Assembly (NCBI GenBank): GCA_964479435.1
Contig: CAYZME010000057.1
Coordinates: forward strand, 1-12,734
Reading direction: 5' to 3'
DNA length: 12,734 bases
From: JAAYKS01 sp964479435
GTDB lineage: Bacteria; Bacillota; Clostridia; Saccharofermentanales; UBA5734
Shown: positions 7,091 to 12,734 of the stretch, one piece after another
Position numbering within the stretch: position 1 is the stretch's first letter
Layout: each line of letters begins with the position of its first letter
Position numbers and translations under genes: made by a program
The notes under the pieces: model-generated
Told to the model about the DNA's origin: nothing
Databases searched by the model: none
Seen by the model: the letters and a program-made list of their open reading frames with translations, nothing else

Positions 7091-7948
7091 ATGCGTAAAC
7101 CATCATTTCGTTGGATCGCCCTGATCTTGGTGTTGGGGATGTTTGCCGCGCTCGCAGCGGGCTGCGACAAAAAAGAACCCGCTACAGAAAAATACAAATT
7201 GGCCTGGGAAAGCGATGACGCCGAGCCGATCGGGGTCACCGTTCACAAGGACGACACCAAATTCCTGGAAATGATCAACGCCTCGATTGATCACCTTAAA
7301 ACCAACGGGAAACTCAAAGAAATTTCCGAGAAATGGTTTGGCCAGGACGTCACCCCCAATCTGAAAGAAGGCGGCAATCAGGACGTCGTAGTCGATGAGT
7401 CCAAAGATCTCACCTGGCAGAAAACCAAGATCGTCGTCGCTCTGGATGACTCGTATCCACCGATGGAATTTGTCGATGACGACGGCAAAACACAAATCGG
7501 GTATGATTTGGATTTTGCCCGCGCGCTGTTTGCCGATATGGGAATGGAAGTGGAATTTGAATCCACCGCCTGGGAGCATATTTTTAACGGACTGAACGCG
7601 CGCCGCTACGATGTCGTCATCTCGGCGACCTCGATCACCGAACAGCGCATGGTGGAATTTCTCCAGAGCAAACCCTACGTCGCCAACAAAGTCGTCCTGC
7701 TGACCCGCGATTCGGCGGCGCCCGTCCAGGATATTTATAAGGACCTTGAAGGCATGAAGATCTGTACGCAGTCCGGCACCACGGCGGATGAGCTGTGCCA
7801 GGAATTGTTGGACGCAGGGGCCACATTTACGTATAGCACCTACGAAGCTGTGAATTTGGCGCTGGATGAGTTGACGTTTAAGCGTGTAGATGGCGTGATG
7901 GTCGACATCGTCGTCGCGCAGTATTACATGGTGCAGAAGAACGGCTGA
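7091..7948 (+). CDS. Amino-acid ABC transporter substrate-binding lipoprotein, apparently circularly permuted
   Basis: Lipid-anchored receptor for a polar amino-acid importer, 285 aa. Residues 1-25 form a type-II signal peptide with lipobox LAAGC (Cys25). In normal SBP_bac_3 proteins the fold starts with VVALDDSYPPMEF-like sequence and ends with IGVTVHKDD...LKEISEKWFG-like sequence. Here the order is reversed: residues 34-88 are the usual C-terminal segment (EPIGVTVHKDD at 45-55, KLKEISEKWFGQDVT at 74-88). Residues 89-112 form a linker and 113-285 are the usual N-terminal and middle part (KIVVALDDSYPPMEF, GYDLDFARALFADMG, ISATSITEQRM, CTQSGTT, RVDGVMVDIVVAQYYMVQ). The protein stops at KNG, where the missing KYKLAW strand would follow. 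All fold pieces appear once, so it may well bind ligand. The intact permease and ATPase downstream support function. Substrate could be Glu, Gln, His, Arg or cystine; I cannot choose. Confidence 0.9.
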   Translation: MRKPSFRWIALILVLGMFAALAAGCDKKEPATEKYKLAWESDDAEPIGVTVHKDDTKFLEMINASIDHLKTNGKLKEISEKWFGQDVTPNLKEGGNQDVVVDESKDLTWQKTKIVVALDDSYPPMEFVDDDGKTQIGYDLDFARALFADMGMEVEFESTAWEHIFNGLNARRYDVVISATSITEQRMVEFLQSKPYVANKVVLLTRDSAAPVQDIYKDLEGMKICTQSGTTADELCQELLDAGATFTYSTYEAVNLALDELTFKRVDGVMVDIVVAQYYMVQKNG

Positions 7949-7964
7949 TTCCCCGTACCATCGT

Positions 7965-8008
7965 GTTGCCATGCCGGGCCGCCCATCGCGGCGGTCCGGC
8001 ATGGCAAC
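7965..8008 (+). promoter_or_regulatory. Long intercistronic hairpin between receptor and permease genes
   Basis: GTTGCCATGCCGGGCCGCC (7965-7983) pairs with 7990-8008 over 19 bp with a single G-U pair and a 6-nt loop (CATCGC). No T run follows, so it is not a standard terminator. It begins 17 nt after the receptor stop. By analogy with hairpins after other binding-protein genes, it probably protects the receptor mRNA from 3' decay or attenuates the downstream genes. Confidence 0.85.
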
Positions 8009-8034
8009 GCTCTACATCAGGAGGAGGCCTTCGG

Positions 8035-8694
8035 ATGGCGCTGATCCAAAAAATTTCCGGATATTTACCGGCATTGCTCGAAGGTGCAGGCCTGACCTTG
8101 TCGTTGACGATCCTTTCCGTCTGTATCGGCTTTGTCCTCAGTATTTTCCTCGCACTCGGCAAAATTTCCCGATATAAACTACTCTCCTTGCCTTGTAGCT
8201 TTTACATCTGGTTTTTTCGCGGCACGCCCTTGATGATGCAACTGTTTTTTGTATATTATGCGCTGCCGCTGATTCACCCTTCCTTGTTGATCCACAACAA
8301 ATTTTTGGCGGCTTTGATCGCGTTCTCGCTCAACAGCGGCGCTTACATGGCCGAGATCGTGCGCGCCGCGATCCAGTCGATCGACAAGGGGCAACTCGAA
8401 GCCAGCCGTTCTCTGGGGATGACGTACGGGCAAGCGATGCGCCGCATCATCATCCCGCAGTCCTACCGCCGGCTGATTCCCCCGATCAGCAATGAGTTTA
8501 TTATGGTGCTCAAAGACACCGCGCTGGTATCCGCGATCGCGCTGGCCGACCTGATGCGGCGCACCAATCTGATTCAGACCAAAACCGCTTCCGCGTTGGT
8601 ATATATTCCCGCCATGCTGCTTTATCTGGTGCTGACCACGATGTTCACGTACGTGGCCGGCAAATTGGAAAAGCGTTATGAAATTTATGATTAA
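8035..8694 (+). CDS. Polar amino-acid ABC transporter permease, 219 aa
   Basis: Membrane subunit of the importer, of the HisM/GlnP (HEQRo) type. About five hydrophobic helices are visible: one at residues 17-42, then about 55-77, 90-108, 160-185 (weaker) and 190-210. Residues 62-65 are the family RGTP motif. The cytoplasmic EAA loop that docks the ATPase is intact (GQLEASRSLG at 119-128, followed by RRIIIPQSYRRLIPP). Only one permease gene is present, so the transporter probably works as a homodimer. The start at 8035 is set by AGGAGGAGG ending 7 nt upstream; a start in the same frame at 7963 would lie before and inside the intercistronic hairpin and lacks an RBS. It is followed 13 nt later by the ATPase gene, whose RBS overlaps the permease stop codon. 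Confidence 0.95.
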   Translation: MALIQKISGYLPALLEGAGLTLSLTILSVCIGFVLSIFLALGKISRYKLLSLPCSFYIWFFRGTPLMMQLFFVYYALPLIHPSLLIHNKFLAALIAFSLNSGAYMAEIVRAAIQSIDKGQLEASRSLGMTYGQAMRRIIIPQSYRRLIPPISNEFIMVLKDTALVSAIALADLMRRTNLIQTKTASALVYIPAMLLYLVLTTMFTYVAGKLEKRYEIYD

Positions 8695-8700
8695 GGAGGG
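8693..8700 (+). promoter_or_regulatory. Ribosome binding site that fixes the ATPase start at GTG 8708
   Basis: AAGGAGGG overlaps the permease stop codon and ends 7 nt before GTG 8708. An upstream ATG in frame at 8678 lies inside the permease gene without an RBS, and a downstream ATG at 8717 is too far for ideal spacing. Confidence 0.75.
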
Positions 8701-8707
8701 CCCGGCA

Positions 8708-9496
8708 GTGGAATCGATGCTCCGAATGGAACATGTAGACAAGTTTTTCGGTGATCTGCAAGTCCTCAAAGACATCAATCTCGAAATCCATCAAGGTGAG
8801 GTCGTATGTGTCATAGGGCCGTCCGGGTCGGGGAAGAGCACGTTGTTGCGTTGTTTTAACCGTCTGGAGAAAATCACCAACGGCAAAGTGTACGTCGAAG
8901 GCAAACTGTTGGCGCACCGCGTCAACGGCACCAACCAGCTCAACCACAAGCAAAAAGATATCATTGGCATTTGCGCGGGCATCGGCATGGTCTTCCAGCG
9001 ATTCAACCTGTTTCCCCATAAAACGGTCCTTGGCAACCTGATTGAAGCGCCGCAGGTGGTCAAAAAAATGACTGCCGAGCAAGCGACGGCGATCGCCTTG
9101 CCGATCCTGGAAAAAATCGGCTTGCTCGACAAAAAGGACGAGTATCCTGCCCGCCTGTCGGGCGGTCAACAACAACGGGTCGCCATCGCCCGCACATTGA
9201 CGATGCAGCCGGACATTCTGCTCTTTGATGAGCCGACCAGCGCGCTTGATCCTGAATTGGTAGGGGAGGTGCTGGAGGTCATCCAGACCCTCGCCAGAGA
9301 AGGCATGACGATGGTGGTGGTGACCCACGAAATGGGCTTTGCCCGCGAAGTGGCCAATCGCGTCGTGTTTATGGACGAAGCGATGATCGTCGCCGATGGT
9401 CCACCGCACGAGATCTTTTCGCAAAACGCCAGCGATCGTTTGCGTCAGTTCTTGCAGCGGGTATTGGAACCGGAAAAGTCCGCACCCATGATGTAA
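8708..9496 (+). CDS. Polar amino-acid ABC transporter ATP-binding protein, 262 aa
   Basis: Cytoplasmic ATPase that powers the importer, of the GlnQ/HisP class. Walker A GPSGSGKST is at residues 37-45, the Q-loop is in VFQRFNLFPH, the signature LSGGQ is at 150-154, and Walker B LLFDEP has Asp174 and catalytic Glu175. The D-loop SALDPE and the H-loop His in VTHEM are also present. Between Walker A and the Q-loop there is a slightly long insert (HRVNGTNQLNHKQKD), as in HisP-like proteins. The start is the GTG at 8708, 7 nt after GGAGGG; an ATG at 8717 is an alternative. It is last in the three-gene operon and is followed 5 nt later by a strong hairpin terminator. Confidence 0.96.
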   Translation: MESMLRMEHVDKFFGDLQVLKDINLEIHQGEVVCVIGPSGSGKSTLLRCFNRLEKITNGKVYVEGKLLAHRVNGTNQLNHKQKDIIGICAGIGMVFQRFNLFPHKTVLGNLIEAPQVVKKMTAEQATAIALPILEKIGLLDKKDEYPARLSGGQQQRVAIARTLTMQPDILLFDEPTSALDPELVGEVLEVIQTLAREGMTMVVVTHEMGFAREVANRVVFMDEAMIVADGPPHEIFSQNASDRLRQFLQRVLEPEKSAPMM

Positions 9497-9501
9497 ATGA
9501 A

Positions 9502-9530
9502 AAATGACCGGGCCAGTAGCCCGGTCATTT
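9502..9530. terminator. Bidirectional intrinsic terminator
   Basis: AAATGACCGGGC and GCCCGGTCATTT form a perfect 12-bp stem with loop CAGTA. On the minus strand the hairpin runs into TTTTTC, a better U-tract than the plus-strand CATTTGCG. It therefore serves both the ABC operon and the convergent NYN gene, whose stop is 16 nt away. Confidence 0.85.
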
Positions 9531-9546
9531 GCGTCAAGTGGGATTT

Positions 9547-10938
9547 TTAGGAATCGGTTTTTGCTTCCGTGCCCGACTCCGGCGCCGCGGGCGCGCCGGT
9601 GCTGACTTCGCCGACGGCTCTCGTATGGCGTCGCCGCCGGGTCACGGTGCGCGGGGTGGCCAGCGTGCGGTCGTCCGGGATCGGTTGACCGTCCGCGGTG
9701 GTTGGGCCGCTGGCCGGGCTGGTTGGGCCGCTGGCCGGGCTGGTTGGGCCGCTGGCCGCGCTGGTTGGGCCGCTGGCCGCGGCCGGGGTCGCCGATGGAG
9801 CGCGGGTCTCCGTTTTGACAGCGGCCGGGCTCTTGCGTTGTGTACGCCGGCGGGCGGCCGGCTTGGCTTTGGCCGGCTCGGCAGGTGCCGCGTCTGCCGC
9901 CGGCTTGGCGGCAGTGGCTTTGTCTGCTGCCGGCTCTTTCGTTGCCGCCTTGCCCGCGTCGGATTTGGCGGGCGTCTTGTCTGCTGGCTTGGCCGCCGGT
10001 TTGGCAGCTGGTTTGGCAGCTGGCTTAGTCGCTTGCTTAGCCGCTGGCTTGGCCGCCGGCTTCGTTGCCGGCGGAGCGGCCGGTTTGGTGGATGTTTTGA
10101 CTGCGGCCTTGGCCGGCGCAGCCGCGGGCTTGCTGGCTGGTGTAGCAGATGCGGCGACCGCGGCTTTGTCGGCCGTGGCGGGGACTGCTACCAGCGCATG
10201 CGCGTTGTCGACCGCGTCTTCATCGCCGCGATTGTCGTAGCCCATATCGACCTTGCCGGCGTCTTCAAACATTTCTTTGCCGTCGGCCGGTTTCTCGCAC
10301 AACGTGCGCAAGCCGTCGATATGCTCAAATAAATCCGGTTTGATCTGGGCCCACAAGGGGTCCAGGATGAAGTCGATGCCTTCGCGCCGCGCGAGCTTGG
10401 CGGCCGGGACAAAATCGCTGTCGCCGGCGATCAGGATCATCTGTTGCACCTGCTTTTTATAGGCCATGGACGCGATATCGACCCCGATCCGCATGTCGAC
10501 TCCCTTTTGCTTGGTGTTGAGAATAAAATCGTCTTCGCGGAGTTTGGCGATCGGCAATTTGCCCGTGATCACCGATCGCAAGACGCGGGGGTCGAGCACC
10601 CAATCGGTGCCCTCCTCGTCCAGATGGCCGAGGCGCAGCGCCATTTTACGCAACTTGCGCAATTGCTCATGAAAGGTCAGCCGCCACTCATATTGATCGG
10701 TTTTGGCGAAATCGATCAGGCGGTTGGTGAGCGGGTGGTGGAGGCGCTTACTGATCGGCGGACAGTCGTAGTAGAAGATCCGGTACAGTTGGTGATAGTC
10801 TTCCCGGTTCCGTTTCAAATGACGATTGACATAGTCCTGGAGAATTTCAGCCAGGTCTTCTGGGGATTTTTTGCCCCAGAGTCGGATGGCGCGCTTCACA
10901 AAAAAGCCGCCGTCAATGAGGATGGCAGTTCGATTCAT
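9547..10938 (-). CDS. NYN-domain (LabA/DUF88, PIN-like) protein with a long Lys/Ala/Pro tail
   Basis: 463 aa. Residues 1-215 form a NYN domain, a PIN-like fold usually linked to RNA cleavage. The acidic residues are Asp9 in ILIDGG, Asp148 and Asp154 in KGVDMRIGVDIA, and Asp173/Asp175 in AGDSDF, so the active site looks complete. Residues 215-250 are acidic. From about 251 to 390 the chain is low-complexity Ala/Lys/Pro with KPAA repeats (densest at 292-319) like histone H1 or AlgP tails. It continues with RRRTQRK (363-369), four SGPT units (389-414) and RRRRHTR (434-440). Such a tail is expected to be disordered and to bind nucleic acid. The start is supported by GGAGGT 5 nt before the ATG. 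The gene is alone on its strand, with a promoter and a folded leader upstream. The natural target is unknown. Confidence 0.85.
   Translation of the reverse strand: MNRTAILIDGGFFVKRAIRLWGKKSPEDLAEILQDYVNRHLKRNREDYHQLYRIFYYDCPPISKRLHHPLTNRLIDFAKTDQYEWRLTFHEQLRKLRKMALRLGHLDEEGTDWVLDPRVLRSVITGKLPIAKLREDDFILNTKQKGVDMRIGVDIASMAYKKQVQQMILIAGDSDFVPAAKLARREGIDFILDPLWAQIKPDLFEHIDGLRTLCEKPADGKEMFEDAGKVDMGYDNRGDEDAVDNAHALVAVPATADKAAVAASATPASKPAAAPAKAAVKTSTKPAAPPATKPAAKPAAKQATKPAAKPAAKPAAKPADKTPAKSDAGKAATKEPAADKATAAKPAADAAPAEPAKAKPAARRRTQRKSPAAVKTETRAPSATPAAASGPTSAASGPTSPASGPTSPASGPTTADGQPIPDDRTLATPRTVTRRRRHTRAVGEVSTGAPAAPESGTEAKTDS
9700..9780. repeat. 21-bp tandem repeat, four units, inside the NYN gene tail
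   Basis: Units beginning GGTTGGGCCGCTGGCCG recur at 9700, 9721, 9742 and 9763, nearly identical. On the coding (minus) strand they encode four SGPT(S/T)(A/P)A heptapeptides. The 21-bp period keeps the frame, so copy number can change by slippage without breaking the gene. Confidence 0.9.
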
Positions 10939-10980
10939 AATGGACCTCCGGTCCTAGCGGTGCGCTTACAGGCAACCGCC

Positions 10981-11112
10981 AAACAGAAAGTCCCCGCGCT
11001 TGGTTTCTCCTTCATGCGTCGAGAAACAAATGGTCGGGGACGGCATGCGGTATCTCCCTGCCGCGAACACCATGGATGAGCGGTGTCGGGAACATCTTCC
11101 GCAGGGGAGATA
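10981..11112 (-). promoter_or_regulatory. Structured 5' leader of the NYN gene, possible attenuator
   Basis: Read on the minus strand, hairpin 1 pairs TATCTCCCCTGC (11112-11101) with GCAGGGAGATA (11061-11051), one base bulged, with an inner ACACC/GGTGT stem. Hairpin 2 pairs GTCCCCG (11041-11035) with CGGGGAC (10996-10990) and encloses GTTTCTC (11027-11021) / GAGAAAC (11009-11003). Hairpin 2 is followed by TTTCTGTTT, a weak terminator-like tract, about 43 nt before the ATG. The pairing is seen; regulation is inferred. It matches no riboswitch class I know. Confidence 0.45.
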
Positions 11113-11129
11113 TGGTAAGAGTTTATATC

Positions 11130-11159
11130 ATTATTGCATGCATATGCCGCTGCTGTCAA
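11130..11159 (-). promoter_or_regulatory. Probable promoter of the NYN gene
   Basis: On the minus strand a perfect TTGACA (11159-11154) is followed after 18 bp by AATAAT (11135-11130, 5 of 6 matches). Transcription would begin near 11123, leaving a leader of about 185 nt that contains the two hairpins. Confidence 0.65.
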
Positions 11160-11215
11160 TTGGTAACGCCGCAACAAAATCCCGACTTGCGCGAGAAAAC
11201 CGCACAAACGGGTAA

Positions 11216-11231
11216 ACATTCCATATAATGT
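11216..11231 (+). promoter_or_regulatory. -10 element with overlapping dyad before the second MFS gene
   Basis: A perfect TATAAT lies at 11224-11229. The -35 is poor: the 17-bp position holds CGCACA. The -10 lies inside the dyad ACATT-CCATAT-AATGT, which could be an operator. Transcription would start near 11236, about 32 nt before the ATG. Confidence 0.5.
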
Positions 11232-11267
11232 GAGAAAACCAGGGTGTCCCGGAAAGAGAGGAAAGCG

Positions 11268-12548
11268 ATGAAGCTGGAATGGAAACGGATCTTCATCATC
11301 GGATTGGCATTTTTCTCGATATCGATCGCCTGGGGTGTATACAACTCGTTTGTACCGGTGTTTCTCGACCGCCTGGTTTCACAATCCGCTCTGGTCGGCT
11401 TCATCATGACGCTGGACAACATCGCGGGTTTGATCTTTCAACCGCTTTTCGGTAAAAAGAGCGATACGACCAACACCCGGTGGGGGCGCAGAATTCCCTA
11501 TATGATCCTGGGCGTCCCTCTCGCCGCCGTCTTTCTCGTACTAATTCCGTTTCACCGGATCGGCACAACAAATGTGTCGCAAATTGTGTTGCTGATGCTG
11601 GCGGTCATTGGCATGAATTTTTTCATGTCGATTTATCGCGCGCCCGCCGTCGCGCTGATGCCGGACGCCACCCCGCCGCCTTTGCGTAGCCGCGCCAATG
11701 GGGTGATCAACTTTATGGGCGGCTTTGGCTCGGTGGCAGCGTTTGCGGTCGGCGGCTGGTTATTCAAGCACGGGGAACCCCTGCCCTTTGCCTTTGCCGC
11801 GGTCATGATGATTCTGGCACTGACCGCCCTGCTGTTGTTCTATCGCGAGCCCCGTATCCCTTTTTCGTCGGACGAAGAAGGTGTCAGCAAAGAAAAGGGC
11901 GCCGCCCTCTTTACGCGAAAACACGGAAAAGCGCCGCTGTTCAGACAAAACCCCAGCCTGATCTTTCTGCTACTGTCGATTTTTTTCTGGTTCTGCGGCT
12001 ACAACGGGGTGGAAACCTTTTTCACGTTGTTTTGCATCCAGCGTTATGCAATGGAAGCCGGACAGGCATCGCAATATCTGACCTTTATGGCGATGACTTT
12101 TTTGGTGTTTGCCATTCCCTCGGGTATGATCGGTGCGCGTGTCGGGCGCAAACGCACGATGCTGAGCGGTGTGGTTTTGATGTCGCTGATGTTTTCGCTG
12201 ATCATCGTGCTGGATTCACAACGCGCGTTGCCGTTCATGTTGATCGGCGCCGGCATCGGCTGGGCCCTGATCAACATCAATTCCTATCCGACGATTGTGC
12301 AAATGGCGCCCCAGGGGGAAACCGGAAAGTACACGGGCTATTACTACGCTTTTTCGTTTTCAGCCAGCATCGTCTCGCCCATCCTGTTCGGCGCGATCGC
12401 CGATCTGATGGGCCGCAGCTACCAATCGTTGTTTGTTTATGGCTTGATCATGTTCCTGCTGGCATGGTTGATGTTGCTGTTCGTACGACTGGGCAAAGAA
12501 GAGATCGAGACCCGGGCCGCTCCTTCTCTGACCTCACCCGACCGATGA
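11268..12548 (+). CDS. MFS transporter, SLC45/sugar-cation-symporter-like, 426 aa
   Basis: A twelve-helix carrier of the cytoplasmic membrane. After helix 2 it has KKSDTTNTRWGRRIPYMILG, very close to the TRWGRRxPY motif of SLC45-like and GPH-type sugar/cation symporters. The segment YRAPAVALMPDATPPPLRSR after helix 4 and the pattern INSYPTIVQMAP...GKYTGYYYAFS in the second half also fit that group. A hydrophilic central loop (about residues 198-227) links the two six-helix halves. The likely cargo is a sugar or glycoside imported with a cation, but no metabolic genes nearby identify it. The start at 11268 is supported by GAGAGGA 5 nt upstream; a GTG in frame at 11244 has no RBS. It is unrelated in detail to the other MFS protein of this window. 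Confidence 0.86.
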   Translation: MKLEWKRIFIIGLAFFSISIAWGVYNSFVPVFLDRLVSQSALVGFIMTLDNIAGLIFQPLFGKKSDTTNTRWGRRIPYMILGVPLAAVFLVLIPFHRIGTTNVSQIVLLMLAVIGMNFFMSIYRAPAVALMPDATPPPLRSRANGVINFMGGFGSVAAFAVGGWLFKHGEPLPFAFAAVMMILALTALLLFYREPRIPFSSDEEGVSKEKGAALFTRKHGKAPLFRQNPSLIFLLLSIFFWFCGYNGVETFFTLFCIQRYAMEAGQASQYLTFMAMTFLVFAIPSGMIGARVGRKRTMLSGVVLMSLMFSLIIVLDSQRALPFMLIGAGIGWALININSYPTIVQMAPQGETGKYTGYYYAFSFSASIVSPILFGAIADLMGRSYQSLFVYGLIMFLLAWLMLLFVRLGKEEIETRAAPSLTSPDR

Positions 12549-12553
12549 TTGGG

Positions 12554-12589
12554 TGCCGCCTTGGCCGGCCGGATGCGCCCATGGCGGCA
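12554..12589 (+). repeat. Inverted repeat after the second MFS gene
   Basis: TGCCGCC (12554-12560) pairs with GGCGGCA (12583-12589) around a 22-nt loop that itself contains the palindrome GGCCGGCC. It lies between the MFS stop and the tRNA promoter and may end MFS transcription, although no T run follows. Confidence 0.35.
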
Positions 12590-12590
12590 A

Positions 12591-12620
12591 TTGACATCAC
12601 TTTGACGCATCGGCTATAAT
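12591..12620 (+). promoter_or_regulatory. Promoter of tRNA-Gly
   Basis: Perfect TTGACA (12591-12596) and perfect TATAAT (12615-12620) are separated by 18 bp, with transcription expected to start near 12627. The GC-rich sequence after the -10 (GTGAGCGCGCC) is the type of discriminator linked to stringent control of stable-RNA promoters. Confidence 0.85.
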
Positions 12621-12660
12621 CAGTGAGCGCGCCGGGTCGCGGCACGCGGCGCCGCATGAT

Positions 12661-12734
12661 GCGGGTGTAGTTCAATGGCAGAACTTCAGCTTCCCAAGCT
12701 GACCGCGAGGGTTCGATTCCCTTCACCCGCTCCA
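12661..12734 (+). tRNA. tRNA-Gly, anticodon CCC
   Basis: The cloverleaf is complete. The acceptor GCGGGTG pairs with CACCCGC over 7 bp, and the D arm is GTTC/GAAC with a 7-nt loop. The anticodon arm TCAGC/GCTGA has loop TTCCCAA, so the anticodon is CCC, reading GGG. The T arm GAGGG/CCCTT has loop TTCGATT. The discriminator is U, as expected for bacterial glycine tRNAs, and the 3' CCA is encoded. The sequence closely resembles E. coli tRNA-Gly(CCC) as I recall it. The window ends exactly on the last A, so it cannot be seen whether further tRNA genes follow. Confidence 0.97.

Larger units (their letters stand above)
10939..11267. other. 329-nt gene-free divergent intergenic region
   Basis: It contains the NYN promoter (11130-11159, minus), a folded NYN leader (about 10990-11112) and the promoter of the second MFS gene (-10 at 11224-11229, plus). 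I see no tRNA or recognised riboswitch. A 26-codon minus-strand frame (11046-10966, starting MPSPTICF) has AGGGAG 7-8 nt upstream and could be a leader peptide, but it overlaps hairpin 2 and is unproven. Confidence 0.7.

Noticed and set aside
7091..7948. The swapped receptor as a frameshifted or truncated pseudogene
   Set aside because: The frame is intact from lipobox to stop, all parts of the fold occur once, and the 87 nt after the stop hold no leftover C-terminal coding sequence in any frame.
9529..10332. Plus-strand open frames rich in Gly, Arg, Leu and Trp opposite the NYN tail
   Set aside because: They are shadows of the repetitive Lys/Ala/Pro-coding sequence; the minus-strand frame has the RBS, the NYN domain and a matching terminator.
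10981..11112. A T-box, c-di-GMP or fluoride riboswitch in the NYN leader
   Set aside because: GGTGTTCGCGG looks a little like parts of the T-box and fluoride motifs, but the rest of those consensus sequences is missing.
12661..12734. An integration (att) site at the tRNA 3' end
   Set aside because: The tRNA is complete, but the window ends at its last base and shows no integrase gene or repeated tRNA fragment.

Overview
The window looks like chromosomal DNA from a GC-rich, anaerobic or facultatively fermenting bacterium, most likely of the Firmicutes (Bacillota). This is inference from four things seen here. Shine-Dalgarno sites are strong and G-rich (AGGAGG, AAGGAG, GGAGGG) 5-9 nt before nearly every start. 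Promoters are sigma-A/sigma-70 like (TATAAT, TTGACA). The bacterium has an oxygen-sensitive pyruvate formate-lyase with its activase. The amino-acid importer uses a lipoprotein receptor, as in Gram-positives. I cannot name a genus.

Layout from left to right. (1) The 3' part of a GAF-like/HD-GYP c-di-GMP phosphodiesterase, ending at a strong intrinsic terminator. (2) A small three-helix membrane protein on the minus strand. (3) A pflB-pflA operon (pyruvate formate-lyase and its radical-SAM activase, 2 nt apart) behind a recognisable promoter. (4) A convergent 12-helix MFS transporter on the minus strand. (5) Divergent from it, an EamA/DMT permease whose GTG start may be leaderless. (6) A three-gene polar amino-acid ABC importer: receptor, permease and ATPase. 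(7) A bidirectional terminator, then on the minus strand a NYN-domain (PIN-like nuclease) protein with a long Lys/Ala/Pro histone-H1-like tail and a structured leader. (8) A second MFS transporter of SLC45/sugar-cation type. (9) tRNA-Gly(CCC) behind a consensus promoter, ending on the last base of the window.

The main discovery candidate is the ABC receptor at 7091-7948. After a normal lipoprotein signal, its first ~55 mature residues match the C-terminal end of a type-II amino-acid-binding protein. Next come a ~24-residue linker and then the N-terminal and middle parts of the same fold. The protein stops where the C-terminal segment would normally begin. The gene is intact, has a good RBS and lies upstream of an intact permease and ATPase. 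It therefore reads as a natural circular permutation of a solute-binding protein, not a broken gene. A 19-bp hairpin directly after it probably sets receptor-versus-membrane-component stoichiometry.

Metabolically, PFL (pyruvate to acetyl-CoA and formate), sugar- or drug-type MFS carriers and amino-acid uptake fit a fermentative heterotroph. The only gene-free stretch over 300 nt (10939-11267) holds two divergent promoters and a strongly folded leader for the NYN gene.
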